Shown: positions 1 to 12,300 of the stretch, piece by piece
How positions within the stretch are numbered: position 1 is the first letter of the stretch
Layout of the letters: every line of letters starts with the position of its first letter
Source: Cyrtodaria siliqua
Lineage: Eukaryota > Mollusca > Bivalvia > Adapedonta > Hiatellidae
Assembly (NCBI GenBank): GCA_037043455.1
Contig: JAWPHD010006777.1
Location: 62,001-126,000, forward strand
Length of the DNA stretch: 64,000 nucleotides
Direction: 5' to 3'
Made by a program: the position numbers and the translations under genes
The notes under the pieces: model-generated
Seen by the model: only the letters and a program-made list of their open reading frames with translations
Database searches by the model: none
Told to the model about the DNA's origin: nothing

Positions 1-358
1 TTTTGTATTTTTATACAATCATTTAATTAAGAAGCTGGAATATAAATGCAATCAGTTATCCATCTTTATGAAATGGCTATTTAAAAAATTTATATGATAA
101 GAACTCACTAATGACATGTATACTACTAGTAAAACAAATAAATAATTGTTGTTTTTGCTATATTGGGAATTGTGCTATATCTATTAACTATGGATTTTTA
201 GACTTATCCTACCGTAACCTAAGTCCGATAGACACCAGAGTCCGATAGCTTTCATAAATCCGCGTGCGTTATGTCATAACTTGACGTCGTACATCCACAC
301 GGAAGTAAACAAACGCACAACTGTGATTCGCGTTATTTCCCATCAAAAAGACAAGAAA

Positions 359-3300
359 ATGCTACGTATAAAGGTAAAAACTATCTACTTACTTGTATAT
401 TGTTATTTTTTATGAAATTCCACTAAGTATTTTATTTGCACCACTTCAGCTCTACTGATTGCTTTTGTTTTCAGGAAGAAGTCGCTACAAACTTGTTTTT
501 TGAAAATCTATTTTTAGCAGTGGCGGCCATCTTGAATTTCCGGCCGACCTGATATTTTGCTAGGATCAATTAGACATCAAGAGCAACATTCCTGTGAAGT
601 TTCATGAAAATCCGTCAAGTAGTTTCAGAGGAGTAGTCGCTACAAGTTTTCATTATATAACTCTATGTAAACAAAGATGGCCGCTGGCAGCCATGTTTAA
701 CGTCGACTCAAAACGATTTTCGACAAGGACCAACATCATGTCATGCTGATCATTTTAGAAAAAGTCCCATATCAAGTTTTCATTATATAACTCTATGTAA
801 ACAAAGATGGCCGCTGACAGCCATGTTTAACATTGAATCAAAATTATGTTCGACTCGGATAACCATCATGTCATGCTGATAATTTTAGAAAAAGTCCCAT
901 ATCAATATCACTTATAGTTTTCCATGTTTAACGTCGAATCAAAATAATGTTCGACTCGGATAACCATCATGTCATGCTGATCATTTTAGAAAAAGACCCA
1001 TATCAATATCTCTTATAGTTTTCAAGAAGTAGTCGCTACAAACTTATTTTTTAAAAATCTATTTTTAGCCGTGGCGGCCATCTTGAATTTCCGACCGACC
1101 TGAAATTTTGCTAGGATCAATTCGACATCAAGAGCAACATTCCTCTGAAGTTTCATGAAAATCCGTCAAGTAGTTTCAGAGGAGTAGTCGCTACAAGTTT
1201 TCATTATATAACTCTATGTAAACAAAGATGGCCGCTGGCAGCCATGTTTAACGTCGACTCAAAACGATTTTCGACAAGAACCAACATCATGTCATGCTGA
1301 TCATTTTAGAAAAAGTCCCATATCAATATCTCTTATAGTTTTCAAGAAGTAGTCGCTACAAACTTATTTTTTTTAAATCTATTTTTAGCCGTGGCGGCCA
1401 TCTTGAATTTCCGGCCGACCTGAAATTTTGCTAGGATCAATTAGACATCAAGAGCAACATTCCTGTGAAGTTTCATGAAAATCCGTCAAGTAGTTTCAGA
1501 GGAGTAGTCGCTACAAGTTTTCATTATATAACTCTATGTAAACAAAGATGGCCGCTGGCAGCCATGTTTAACGTCGAATCAAAACGATTTTCGACAAGGA
1601 CCAACATCATGTCATGCTGATCATTTTAGAAAAAGTCCCATAGCAATATCCCTTAGAGTTTTCAAGAAGTAGTCGCTACAAACTAGTTTTTTAAAAACCT
1701 ATTTTTAGATTTGGCGGCCATCTTGGATTTCACATCTACATGAATTTTTGCTAGGATCAACTAGACTTCATGGGCAACATTTCTGTAAAGTTTCATGAAA
1801 ATCCATTCAGTAGTTTCAGAGAAGTAGTCGCTACAAAAAAAAAGTTAACGGACGGACAGACGGACGGACAGACGGACAGACGGACGGACGACGGACACCG
1901 CACCACGGCATAAGCTCTGCTGATCTCTGATCAGTAGAGCTAATAAAAATGAATGTATCCATAGACGCTAACTTCTGCAAGAACAAGGTCATACCTAAAA
2001 ATAGTGACGGTGTAAAAGGTGGCTGCGCACGTATTTTTTTTTTTCTACATAAGCTTATATGGGTCATATTTTAATAACAAATTGCAAAATTCGAACTGTA
2101 TGTATTGCTTTCGCTGCTATTTTTCTGTTTGCAGTTGAAAAATCCATCTGTCAACAGGAAAATAAAATCCTACTCGCCTTCTACATTAACAAAGGCCTAC
2201 CTAGCAGTGAAAGAAGACAATTTACCTGTGTACAGGGCTTTGAAACAATATGGAATACCACTGACAACGCTTCGCGACAGGGTTGATAATCGTGTGGCAC
2301 TAGATTGTGTAAACATGGGCCTGCACCAATCCTTTCTCAGTATGAAGAGGCTCATCTTGTAAACCACATTAAAGGATTGGCAGCTGTAGGTTATGGATAT
2401 ACTCGTGCGGAAGTCTGCATGAAGGCAACGGACTACGCCGTGCATCTTGGAAAACGTTTAAAAGAAGAAAAGACATTTAGTCTTCGATGGTTTTATGGCT
2501 TTCTTAGTAGATGGCCTAATATAGTAGTTAAGCCATCAGGTCTGTCCGAACAACGTGCTAGGTGTGCTTCCGAAGAATCTATTTCAAACTATTTTCAAGA
2601 GCTAGACCGAATTTTGACCAAATACGACATGAAAGACAAACCACACCTTATTTATAACACTGATGAAAAAGGCATAAACACTGAGTATAGAGCACCTTAT
2701 GCAGTCGCCGGTAAAAGTGTGAAGCCGCAGGTGGTTATGTTAGAAAGGTCAAAAACTGTGACGGTGTTTGGTGCAGGAAATGATCTCGGATCTCAGATAC
2801 CCCCATATTTTGTTTTCCCAGGACAACGCATGCTACCTGAACTATTAGAAGGGAAGACACCAGGTGTTGATGGTATTATGACTCCGTCAGGCTGGTCAAA
2901 CAGCGATATATTCAAATTGCATTTGAAGAAACACTTCATAAAGTATGTCCGAGGTTGTGATTCTTCCGAAGCTATTCTCGTGTTATATGATGGCCACAAG
3001 AGTCTTCCTCCACATCGCTCGCACATTTTGCAACCCATGGATGTCGGGTGTTTTGAACCGTTCCAAATAAAGTATGCACAAGAATGTCTTTCGTTTTCTC
3101 GACAACAGCACAAATGCGTCACTAGATACGATGTGTGTGCATTTGCTTGTAAGGCATATGTATCTGCTTTGTCCCCGAGTAATCTTCAGGCAGCTTTCTG
3201 CAAGGCTGGAATTTACCCATTCAAAGAGCCAGCTGATATGATTGAAAGCCTTGGTCCAAAAATCGCACCATCAACCTTATACCAGACCGCTAATGATAGC

Positions 3301-3876
3301 GAGAATGCAGATACCGGTAACAGAGACACACAACAAGAGCCAGGTGAAAGTGACTGTGCTGCGTTCTTTAACAGCAAATGCGGGGAAGTTAGTAAGAAGG
3401 TGACAAAGAAATCTCGCAGATCAATCCACAAGGTCGTTGGTGGGAAGGCCATTACGGAAGATCAAACATTAAACGCCATGAAACAGTACATAGATGAGTC
3501 AAGCATTAACAAAACAAAAACAAACAAAATAAACAAGGGAAAGCGTCGTAGTACTGAAAAATCTAAATCTGACAAACCACCAAAGAAAGTCTGTTTACCA
3601 CCTGCAAGTCAACAGCCTGGGCCCTCTAATATAAATCTTGTTCTCTGGGAAGATAACATCTCTGATGAATAAACGGACGAGTCAGACATTCCAGAAAACG
3701 AGAAGTGTTGTGTGTGTAAACTGTATTATTGCCAAGCTAAGCACGGTCAAAATTTATGTCTTTACACATGGGCCCAGTGTGACATATGCAATCACTGGAC
3801 CCATCTAAAATATTGCACACCTGTTAGAGTTGTAAGGAAAGACATGCCACTTACATGCCCTTGTTGTGAGCAGTGA
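359..3876 (+). pseudogene. pogo/Tigger-like transposase with C-terminal zinc finger, broken
   Basis: The likely gene model is a 5-codon first exon (359-373, ATG then GT donor at 374), an intron 374-2134 ending TTTGCAG, and a large second exon from 2135. The parts in order are: a Psq/pogo-type helix-turn-helix (about 2180-2290); a CENP-B-type DNA-binding half (about 2320-2540, motif GFLSRWPNI); and a DDE core with D in NTDEKG (2662-2664), D in YDGHKS (2989-2991) and D in QPMDVG (3040-3042). A basic tail follows, then a Cys/His zinc finger (about 3703-3875) resembling a PHD finger. Three lesions are visible: a one-base frameshift at about 2308-2312 joining the two DNA-binding halves; loss of roughly 20 residues between DGHKS and LPPH (junction about 3003), where relatives carry a conserved helix; and a TAA at 3670-3672, after which the same frame continues into the zinc finger. 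The order of lesions is unknown, and a sequencing error could explain the frameshift alone. Confidence 0.85.
448..1941 (-). mobile_element. pearl-like element with about 320-bp core repeats and GACGGACR tract
   Basis: The ends are a 12-bp inverted repeat, AGCTCTACTGAT at 448-459 and ATCAGTAGAGCT at 1930-1941. Next to the right end is a CGGA/CAGA-rich microsatellite (1848-1893). The interior is made of diverged tandem units; the phrase GAGTAGTCGCTACAAG recurs near 630, 1172 and 1492, the last two 320 bp apart. The element lies wholly inside the putative intron of the pogo transposase. A second member of the same family, in the other orientation, is at 16417-18311. Short inverted ends, a tetramer-like microsatellite and tandem cores are the published features of bivalve pearl elements, later linked to non-autonomous Helentrons. 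The family assignment is by architecture, not by a database match. Confidence 0.7.
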
Positions 3877-4250
3877 TTAACCACTCAGACTCATTGTAAA
3901 TAATTTTAACAGTTATACTGTGTTATTTATGTGATTCAAAGATTTCAAAACATTTGTTGTTGACACTAACTGGCCACCATAAATGAATTTGTTCACATTG
4001 GCGCGTGGTGCATGACGCAATACATTGATGACGTAAACTATCGGACTCGTGTCATGCTTCTAACTGGTAAATTTCCAAGTGCCATAATTGTTTTGATTTT
4101 ACAAGACACTTTGACGGATGGATGGATGTTTTTTTTGAGTGTGATTTAATTTAAAATGGATTAAATGTCGCCACTGAGGAATGGTAGGGTGTCATGAAGG
4201 ACACAAGGGAATTTGAGATGAGTTGATTTATTAAGCTATCGGACTCTGGT

Positions 4251-5169
4251 AACACCAGGATATAATATGAACAAGGCAAAGCCTCAAGACGGGCAATCTA
4301 ACTATTTTAAAATAGATCTAAACGATGTGATGCAGTGTTACCATAATACGTAGTCTCATTTATTGACGTCTTTGGGTGCTTTTTAACATACAAAAGTCAT
4401 TAAATTCACTAGATAAAGTAAAGGTTAGCCACTGTTCCACCTCCAAATATGTAAACATATTAATTAATTTAAATATATTTAGTGTCAATAATAAATGAAA
4501 GTTTCGCGACTGTCTTGTCACCCACATCCAAATATGTAATGCTATTAATTTGTGGTAGAACATAACTCAATGCCAGTCACAATTAGTAATCTGACATGCT
4601 GGTCCCCATTTCTGCAAAATGTTTTCAAAATCTAAAGTATCACTTGAGACGAACAGAAGCTACACACATCCGAATGGTTCAATTCCTTCTACGAGTGTTG
4701 AAGAATATTTGAATGATTAATACAGAAGGGTAAATCTCAGTGGTATAGCATTGCCACAGATGGCAGTTACGAGTAATGATACATTTGATCTGGGTTTGAT
4801 TTCGTTATTATTTCGTTAAATTAATTCTTACCAGTAGCTGAGACAATACTTCTGTCACTTGGACTGAAATTTTCTCTTCTACTTCACTCATTTTTTATTC
4901 GTGCATATAACAACATTGAACACGTAATTGGCTATTTGTTTCAAAGGACAGAATAAGTTACGCTTTTCCCCAAAAAAAGAAAATATACGGGCGCTGCCAT
5001 TTTGATTTTTCAATGTACAATTATATTTTTAAATCTGTATAATAAAAATTAATAAAAAAATGCAAACTTGAAAATGGGAACCTTATTTTAGTTCTAAATT
5101 CGTTTACATTATACATATTTTTTCATATAAGATATTGTAATACATTTTTATTAATTATTTTTTACATTT
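4251..5169. other. AT-rich intergenic stretch
   Basis: No ORF with protein-like composition, no clear inverted repeat and no tandem array was seen. It separates the pogo element from the probable first exon of the myosin light chain gene and may hold its promoter, but no defined promoter element can be supported. Confidence 0.4.
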
Positions 5170-5263
5170 GTATTCAGGAAATGTTGGACATCCGTCGCGC
5201 TTGCGCACTTTGATTGTCAGAACTTAGTCATTTCCTGGTTGAAATAGTTAGAATTTTTGGAAG
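5170..5263 (+). promoter_or_regulatory. Probable non-coding first exon of the myosin light chain gene
   Basis: A locally GC-richer stretch (CATCCGTCGCGCTTGCGCAC near 5190) is followed by a textbook donor, GGAAG|GTAAGTA, with GT at 5264-5265. The next exon that fits is 9361, which has a pyrimidine-rich acceptor (TTTTACAAACAG) 21 nt before the light-chain ATG. Light-chain genes of this class usually have an untranslated first exon far upstream, so the match is plausible. The transcription start is not defined; only the donor is well supported. Confidence 0.4.
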
Positions 5264-5695
5264 GTAAGTACACAATTTTCGGCACATTTTCGGTCAAACT
5301 AAAGCATTTTAAACACGTAAGCATCTTAAACAAACACTTAACTCTATATTTTATCATTTTTATTTAATTAATAAGTCCTTATTGAGACAACATAATATCT
5401 CCAAAGAGCATCACGACCCACTCAAAAATTCAAAAGCCAAGCATAAATGATAATCTGAATTTCTAAAAGAACGTTTTAAACGTCAGTTTTAGTTACTTTA
5501 AATTAACTTGACAGGAAAAGTCTGTAGTTCAGTTTGTCTATGAAAATCAATACGAAAATTAAATACATTCTTATTTTTAATAAATTTAAAGAATACGCTG
5601 TAATTTGTAAAACCTTTTGCCACACCCATATATCTTGGGTGCAGCCAACAAATTATTCAAATAGAGTCCCTAACGTTTGAAACATAATCCTATCC

Positions 5696-5775
5696 AATAA
5701 TATTTTATTTACAGAAATAAAACAGACCTAATAGCAATAATATTTTATTTACAGAAATAAAACAGACCTAATAGC
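5696..5775. repeat. 40-bp direct tandem duplication
   Basis: A 40-bp AT-rich unit containing TTTATTTACAGAAATAAAAC occurs twice without change (5696-5735 and 5736-5775). It looks like a recent local duplication in the presumed first intron. Confidence 0.85.
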
Positions 5776-5841
5776 AAATAGAAAATAATTATCTAATTTC
5801 TAAATCTCACGTAATTATCTGAGCCTTACCAGCCCTTTTTA

Positions 5842-6221
5842 TTAACCAGGGTTTGATATTAACAGTTATCCCCTTGTCCTGTGTCATGTAGATTCTACTG
5901 GGGACAAGTTAATTGTCCCAGGTGACCTGTCCTATGGACAACAACATTTTATAACAAGAAATGAATTTTACATCTTTAAAACTTGTGACTGAAAAAGTGT
6001 CAAAACATTGGCGAGCACATTGTAAATGACAAATAAAAAACATCTTGTTTTCATTGGTGGAATGCAACTGAGGGAATGTGATTGATCTTGTTTTTTGTAT
6101 CACTTTTACATGAAGTGCGGGGACAGGTAAATTTGACTGGGAACAAGTAAATTGTGTAAGTTACTTGTCCTATGGACAAGCTGCTGAAAAATGTTAATGT
6201 TAATATCAAACCCTGTTAACC
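5842..6221. mobile_element. MITE-like element, about 380 bp
   Basis: The ends are imperfect inverted repeats: TTAACCAGGGTTTGATATTA at the left and the reverse complement of GGTTAACAGGGTTTGATATT at the right. The motif TTGTCCTATGGACAA appears near both ends of the inside (about 5928 and 6165), giving subterminal symmetry. No coding capacity was seen. It lies in the presumed first intron of the light-chain gene. Confidence 0.7.
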
Positions 6222-7907
6222 ATGACGGACATTTTTGGATTTAATAGGAAAATATTTAATCCATATTAACCATTCGGACGAGGAAAGAAAAACAAGAAAA
6301 ATGACATTTAAATTGTCAAAATCCATTCAGGCCAGATTTTTTTTTTTTAGATTTATGGGAGAGTCTACCCTAAATTTTGCAAAACTGAAATAAAAATAAA
6401 AGTCAAAATTGTGTATTTTATTTTATTTTCCCCCCTGTTCGATCTGCTTCATCTTTTTTTTTAAATAAAAGGTTGTGCCTATCCTTCCACAATAATGTAA
6501 AATCTCACTCTTTTATTTTTTGAAAAAAATGGATGACTTAGTATTTACTTTGTAAGGACGGAAATCGAAGTATTAATTTAGTCTCTTTAATATACATGGT
6601 TACAAACAGAATTTAATGCATACCATTGAACACCACAATACCTATTTCGGTCTACTAGGCATTGAGTTCATAAATCTTTCTTGAGAATATTCTTAGTCTT
6701 GACCTACATGTACATGAAAGATATAATAACCATTCAATAATTTCAAGTTTATATACTACGTTTTGTTTCGATTTGAAGTGTGTTTAATAGCAAATTTGTG
6801 ATAATTTCTGTAAAACACGTATTCAAAAATATATTAATCTGACAGTCAATCAAACCAATTCTCATGAGTGGAAGGTATTTTCAAGAACGGTTTGTGAATT
6901 TGAGATAACATGTAGGCAGTTGTAACATAAAGTGGATGTTGGTTACATTTATATGCAAAACAACTTGGAAAAAGCAACATAGCAAATGAAGCAATACATT
7001 TAATATTAATGTTACGAGAAAAACTTGTATGAAAATAAAAAAAAATCTTCTATTTTTTTTATTTTTTTTTTTATCGACTCATTTTTCCCATTTTTATTTT
7101 TATGTTTTATTTCCTCCTACTGCATTTCTTTTTCAAAATCTGTAAAAACTAACTATAAAATAAAACTCTGGCCTCAGTAATAAAAAAGTTATTGCAATTT
7201 AAACTCTTAACATCTTGGATTTTAATCTGCCATATTTTTGTATACCTGTGTATAAACAGCCCTCGTCATCAGCTGAAGTGTATATTGCGCTCTGCTATTT
7301 TCATACAGTTATATGTAACGCATGCTTTATTTGTAGGCATTGCGGTAAAATGCGCTAATAGATAAAAAATAAAATACTGCATGCTTTTTAAAGAGTAAAA
7401 AGAATGCTTTTCAATGGTATATGACCGCACCTTCACATCGGATTATTTCTATGTAAAACTATGCCTCAAAGTTGATCAACTTTGAACTCGATTTAAAAAG
7501 AATGAATAAAAAAAATCCATTGCATTTTTTAGTCATATATTACCCATAGTTCCATGTAACATTATCTTGTAATTGAATAATGAATTTCATTGGTTATCCA
7601 AAGAAAACACCGTTACATAAAAAGCACCCTTCTGCCAGTAGCTAAAAGTTCCGAAATCCGCCGCTTATGCAATTTTCAGAAAATGTTTCTTCTATGATAC
7701 TGGCTAGAAATTTACAGATTAAGACAACAGAGATATAAATCTAACTTTAATTGACAATATGACTTTATTCTGATAATTTTTAAGCCATCATTAACAGAGA
7801 TATTGGTTATTAAACTTGACCTATTTTGCATTGAGGCAAATAGGAAAACTCAAATATGGCGGATCTTCTGTCATGGTTATTTTTATGATTAAATTGATAT
7901 TTTATCT

Positions 7908-7928
7908 GACTGTGTACGGTACACAGTC
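7908..7928. repeat. Perfect 10-bp-arm hairpin
   Basis: GACTGTGTAC and GTACACAGTC are separated by a single G, so the arms pair perfectly. The nearby ACACAGGGATCTCCCACGAG is reminiscent of a tRNA-like repeat, but I could not define an element around it. Confidence 0.5.
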
Positions 7929-8694
7929 AGAGTGGTTCATATAGTAAAAACACAGGGATCTCCCACGAGGGAGGAGCTACCTCTTGGTTTTAAGTCATGC
8001 TTGAATTAACATTTCGAGCATCTAAAGGGATTATCAATATATTTATTTACCTATTTGTTACATTAATCTTATTAAAGTTGTAAGAGTACACCCTTTAAGT
8101 TAAAAAAGTATATTTCCGAACATTTGTTATTATTTAGGTTAAGTGTCGCGTGATTATATGATAAATATGATAAATATTTCCCGCAAACTTGAGACAATTT
8201 CAAAATTGCGACCTACTTTTCCTTTTGGCACTCATTCTCTGAACAACATCCAATTATTTATCTTTAAATAATAATTATGCGCCGAAAAGAGTTTGTTCCA
8301 CTCCTTAATTCACCTCCATGATATTTTTCACTATGTCAAGTAAAAGTAAAAAATGATGATATTTTTTATTTTAAACAACTTTGTAAGATTACATTTCATG
8401 AGTTTGAAAATAAAGATAAATCAAATATCCCATTTTTCTATTCAGAAGGAATCTTTTGAGTGTATTCTCATCAAAATCAATAAATATATTTGAGAGATTA
8501 CTTAGAAGAAACTGTTAAAGTGCCACGTGATATTTTGGCTACTTCACTGATTCAGAGTTTCCTGGCCGTTACTATTAGGTCTGTGGAAAATAGTGAGTAT
8601 GTTTTTTATGGAACCACTTGAGACGAAATGCGGAAACATAAAGCATGAAATAATATATCTTGATCGGAAATGGAATATTGTGACAAAAATTAAG

Positions 8695-8935
8695 CAGTTG
8701 CAGTAGCTGAGTAAGTTAGCATACTTGTCTCTTGTCCCAGATGTCCCGTGTTTGAATCTCAGTAGGGACACGTCCATGATTTTTCAAACCCACTCCTAAG
8801 GTATTTTACTTGGGCATGGAACAGTGAAATTGTCATCCCTCCGAGGGGATGTAAAGTTGGCTGTCATCTGTGCAGGGAGAGTCACATTGAAGATCTAACT
8901 GAAATTCTGTGTTAATCAGTGATTCATGCTCGTAA
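8695..8935 (+). mobile_element. tRNA-derived SINE
   Basis: The head has RNA polymerase III-like boxes: an A-box-like TAGCTGAGTAAGTTAGC at about 8704-8720 and a B-box-like GTTTGAATCTC at about 8750-8760. These are followed by a non-tRNA body that contains TCATCCCTCCGAGGGGATG. The spacing fits a tRNA-like head. No poly-A or target-site duplication was identified, so the 3' limit is approximate. Confidence 0.55.
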
Positions 8936-9381
8936 ACCTAAACCTTAAATCTCGGCATTGAGGCAATGGGGCTTTAGGAGTAAAGAAAAAAAATAGAAGA
9001 GAAAATGGTGTGTACAATATGTTGCATTGTACACTGTTTTTAGTGATAGGTAAATCATGTTCAATTTCATCATAGATACATGTATATTTGCAATGAGTGA
9101 ATGGTGGTACACATATCAATTTCTAGGTTGATGCTAAGGTTTGAAAAGTAAAAAGTCAGAATTGTGAAAATATACTCTAATTAAATAAGACTTCCCAACA
9201 AAATGAAAAACATATGTTTTAAAGTAATTTCTGAAGATTTAGTAGCCATTGGCTATCTTGACTACTGCTAGCATTTATGTCTCTAATGTATTATCCACTG
9301 AACCAGTTCCTGCATGTACCTAAAATTATTGGCAGCTTATGTTTTTTGTTTTACAAACAGTTAATCACCCAATTACAAGTC

Positions 9382-12300
9382 ATGTCGAGCCGTAAAACAA
9401 AAGCGAAGGGAGCAACAAAGAAGAGGGCCCAGCGTGCCACCTCAAATGTGTTTGCCATGTTTGATCAAGCCCAGATCCAGGAATTCAAAGAGGCCTTCAA
9501 CATGATTGATCAGAACAGAGATGGTTTCATTGACAAGGAAGATTTACATGACATGTTGGCATCTCTAGGTATGTCTATTATCTCTTAACGTCAGCTGGTA
9601 TAATATCATGTTTTCACAGCCCACATACGTATAAATGTGGCCTTACATTTACAATGAAAATGAAACCTATTTTAGTATGGAACGCCTTTTCGAAGAAAAG
9701 CAGAGGGACACTCCTCCTTGAAGGAAAGCGGAGGGATATAGAAATAGTGATCGTCTTCATCCATTTGTACGTCACAGTTTCTTGTGGTTTCATGTAAAAA
9801 TGATCATATTCAGACGTGTTTTTGATTCATCAATTTTTACTGCAGTTGTGACCCTTTCTAGGGCCTTATAAACATCTTGTGGCTGCAACTAGTCATTCAG
9901 TTTTAAAGGGATTTAAACCATACATATCATTACATGTAATAGAATTGTTTGTGATTTAATATTAGAAGATGAGTTCTCTGCAAATTATGGCCTTTTTCGG
10001 ACTGACAGTTTATAGCCTAATAAGAACATGTGGCCTCAAATAGTCGTTCAGTTTTGATAGATTCAAGCCATTATGATTTTTGGTAGCATTGACTTGTTTG
10101 CCATCATGGGAAAATGATAATATTACATTGTCAGTTTGTATTATGTCAAAGTTTTATATATATAATGCAAACTCTTACAATCATTTAGCACATTTGATTT
10201 TATGGAACAAGCTTGGTATTAAGATTAGGTCTGATATATGTACGTTTTGCTAATGAGTTTCATAGTGACCATCCCGATGATCTTTATGGAGGATGGGATT
10301 ATTACGTGACAGTGTCTCTTGTTTTATTACTGCAAAGCGTGTAAAATGTTTAATATAACTTTGTTAGTGCATGTGAATTAGCATGTGTTAGTAGGCATCA
10401 CCATGAGGCATATTATTAAAGCCGTCAATCAATATATGTATCTATATTAATTTGTCGCAGAACAAATAAAGGTAAATTAGTAACTAAACAAGTCTTGCCA
10501 CCTTTATCGGGATCAGTTGCACTTGGAAACAAAACAATATTTTAACATCACGTAATATGTAATGTTGATGGTTATATAGGTAAGGATCCAGCAGACCAAT
10601 ACCTGGATGAGATGATGACGTGTGCACCGGGGCCCATCAACTTCACCATGTTCCTCACTATGTTTGGTGAAAAACTCAATGGTACAGACCCCGAAGATGT
10701 CATCAGAAATGCCTTCGCATGCTTCGATGAAAACAATTCAGGTAAGTGTCTCTTTAATTTGAGGAAGATTTGTACAGTATTAAAATAAAAAAATAATTAA
10801 AATGTGACCAATATTTAAGAACATGAGAACAATTTATATCTTACATGAGGTGTATATTTGCTGGATCATACGCTAGGTTAAAGCTACACCGTCTCTATAT
10901 CAATCGATTTCTCCTTTGTAGGCGTGTCCTTATTTGTAACTTCATGTTCACCAGCTTATGTCGAAATCGGTTATTTAAGCTAGCAAATATATCGCATGAA
11001 ATCGACCAGTGCACATCTTACCTATACACAGGTAACAGTAATTTTTACAGAAAAAAGTTAGCCTCTTTCGGGGCTCGGACACATAACCTTCTGATTTCAA
11101 ATCAGGTGCTCTATCCGCTGAACTATAGCGTTACTTGAGTAACTATAACGCTACTATTTTCTACTTGAGAAAATAGCGCTACTATTTTCTACTTGAGAAA
11201 ATAGTTAATTGATTCAAACGTCTTTTTTAGTCCTAAAACTTAAAATTATAGCTTTTTAATGTATATTTCTTCATAAACTGTTAAATATATATGCACATCA
11301 TGACAGTAGTCATGTGACTTGTTTTCGACGGTTCAGATAATATCAGTCATATATGAATAACATATTAATATATAAAGCATCTTATTTCATATCATTTCTA
11401 TACATTTATACTAAAGTCAAAAAGAAACGTAACTATGTATTAATAATAAAATATCTTGCGTTTAACTAAAGACTATAGTTTTGTTTCAGTACACAGTATT
11501 TAGGTCTGATATTAATATTTTACTAGTTTTGTGAAAACCTGTGTGTCAGAAAACGTTCATAAAATTAAGCGAAACCTAGCGTTACATCACATAACGCGGG
11601 CAGCATATAATAACAACATATTCTGTAAGGTATGGTCCTGGCAAGTATTCGGTTGTTATGAGAACCCCTTATGTTCACAGTGGTTTTATGGCAGTTTAAC
11701 GCCGGTTTTTGCTGGAGTGCAAAAGCGCTAAAGTAGCTGCTTGAGACGAAAATACTCGTCATCTTGACGTGACGTAACACCTGGACGTCCTTGTTTAGGA
11801 CGGATGTTGGTCAATGCACGCCAAGATTAACAGACACCATAATTCCGTCCAACAGCTATCTGATGGCCTCTTAACGCTCTTCTTTACGTAAATGTGGCAT
11901 AAAGAAAACCTTAATTTGACAAAAAATCTGGATTTTTGATAAATGATGCCGTGCGACAAAATTAAGACAGAAAGTGGCATGTGTTCCAGAGTACATATGC
12001 CACGACCCGTGCATCACACGTTAAATTTTGTATTTCATGCTTTACTTAGAAATAATTTTCAAAATGAAATATTGTGGACGATTTTCGATCACTGGTAAAT
12101 TAACAAAAGATTATTTGAACAAATAACAATTCATATCTTCTGACCCTAAAAGTTATATATAATTATATAGTGTTTAATGATTTTAATCTTAAATTATGTT
12201 TTTCAGGTTATATTCATGAAGAAAGGTTAAGAGAACTTCTGACATCAATGGGTGACAGATTCACAGATGATGAGGTATGGGTATATACATGTACCATTAA

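Larger units (their letters stand above)
234..4250 (+). mobile_element. pogo/Tigger-like DNA transposon, about 4.0 kb, inactive
   Basis: The element is bounded by an 18-bp perfect terminal inverted repeat: ACCAGAGTCCGATAGCTT at 234-251 and its reverse complement at 4233-4250. The core AGTCCGATAG recurs just outside the left end (222-231) and, inverted, inside the right end (about 4038-4047), so there may be several transposase-binding sites. Inside lie a split transposase pseudogene (359-3876) and, in its intron, a second repeat element (448-1941). Pogo-type elements normally duplicate a TA target; I cannot fix the outermost bases or a clean TA duplication because of the extra motif copy at the left. 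The ends are well preserved while the coding part is broken in three places. Confidence 0.8.

Noticed and set aside
1831..2067. 78-codon frame on the - strand with SVCPSVRPSVRP
   Set aside because: It translates the GACGGACR microsatellite of the pearl-like element.
11061..11131. Possible functional tRNA gene
   Set aside because: The anticodon stem is good but the T-arm and acceptor stem do not pair and the element continues into repeat sequence.
10845..11138. 97-codon open frame on the + strand
   Set aside because: It overlaps a tRNA-like SINE and lies in a light-chain intron; its C-terminal half is the translated antisense of the tRNA-like arm.
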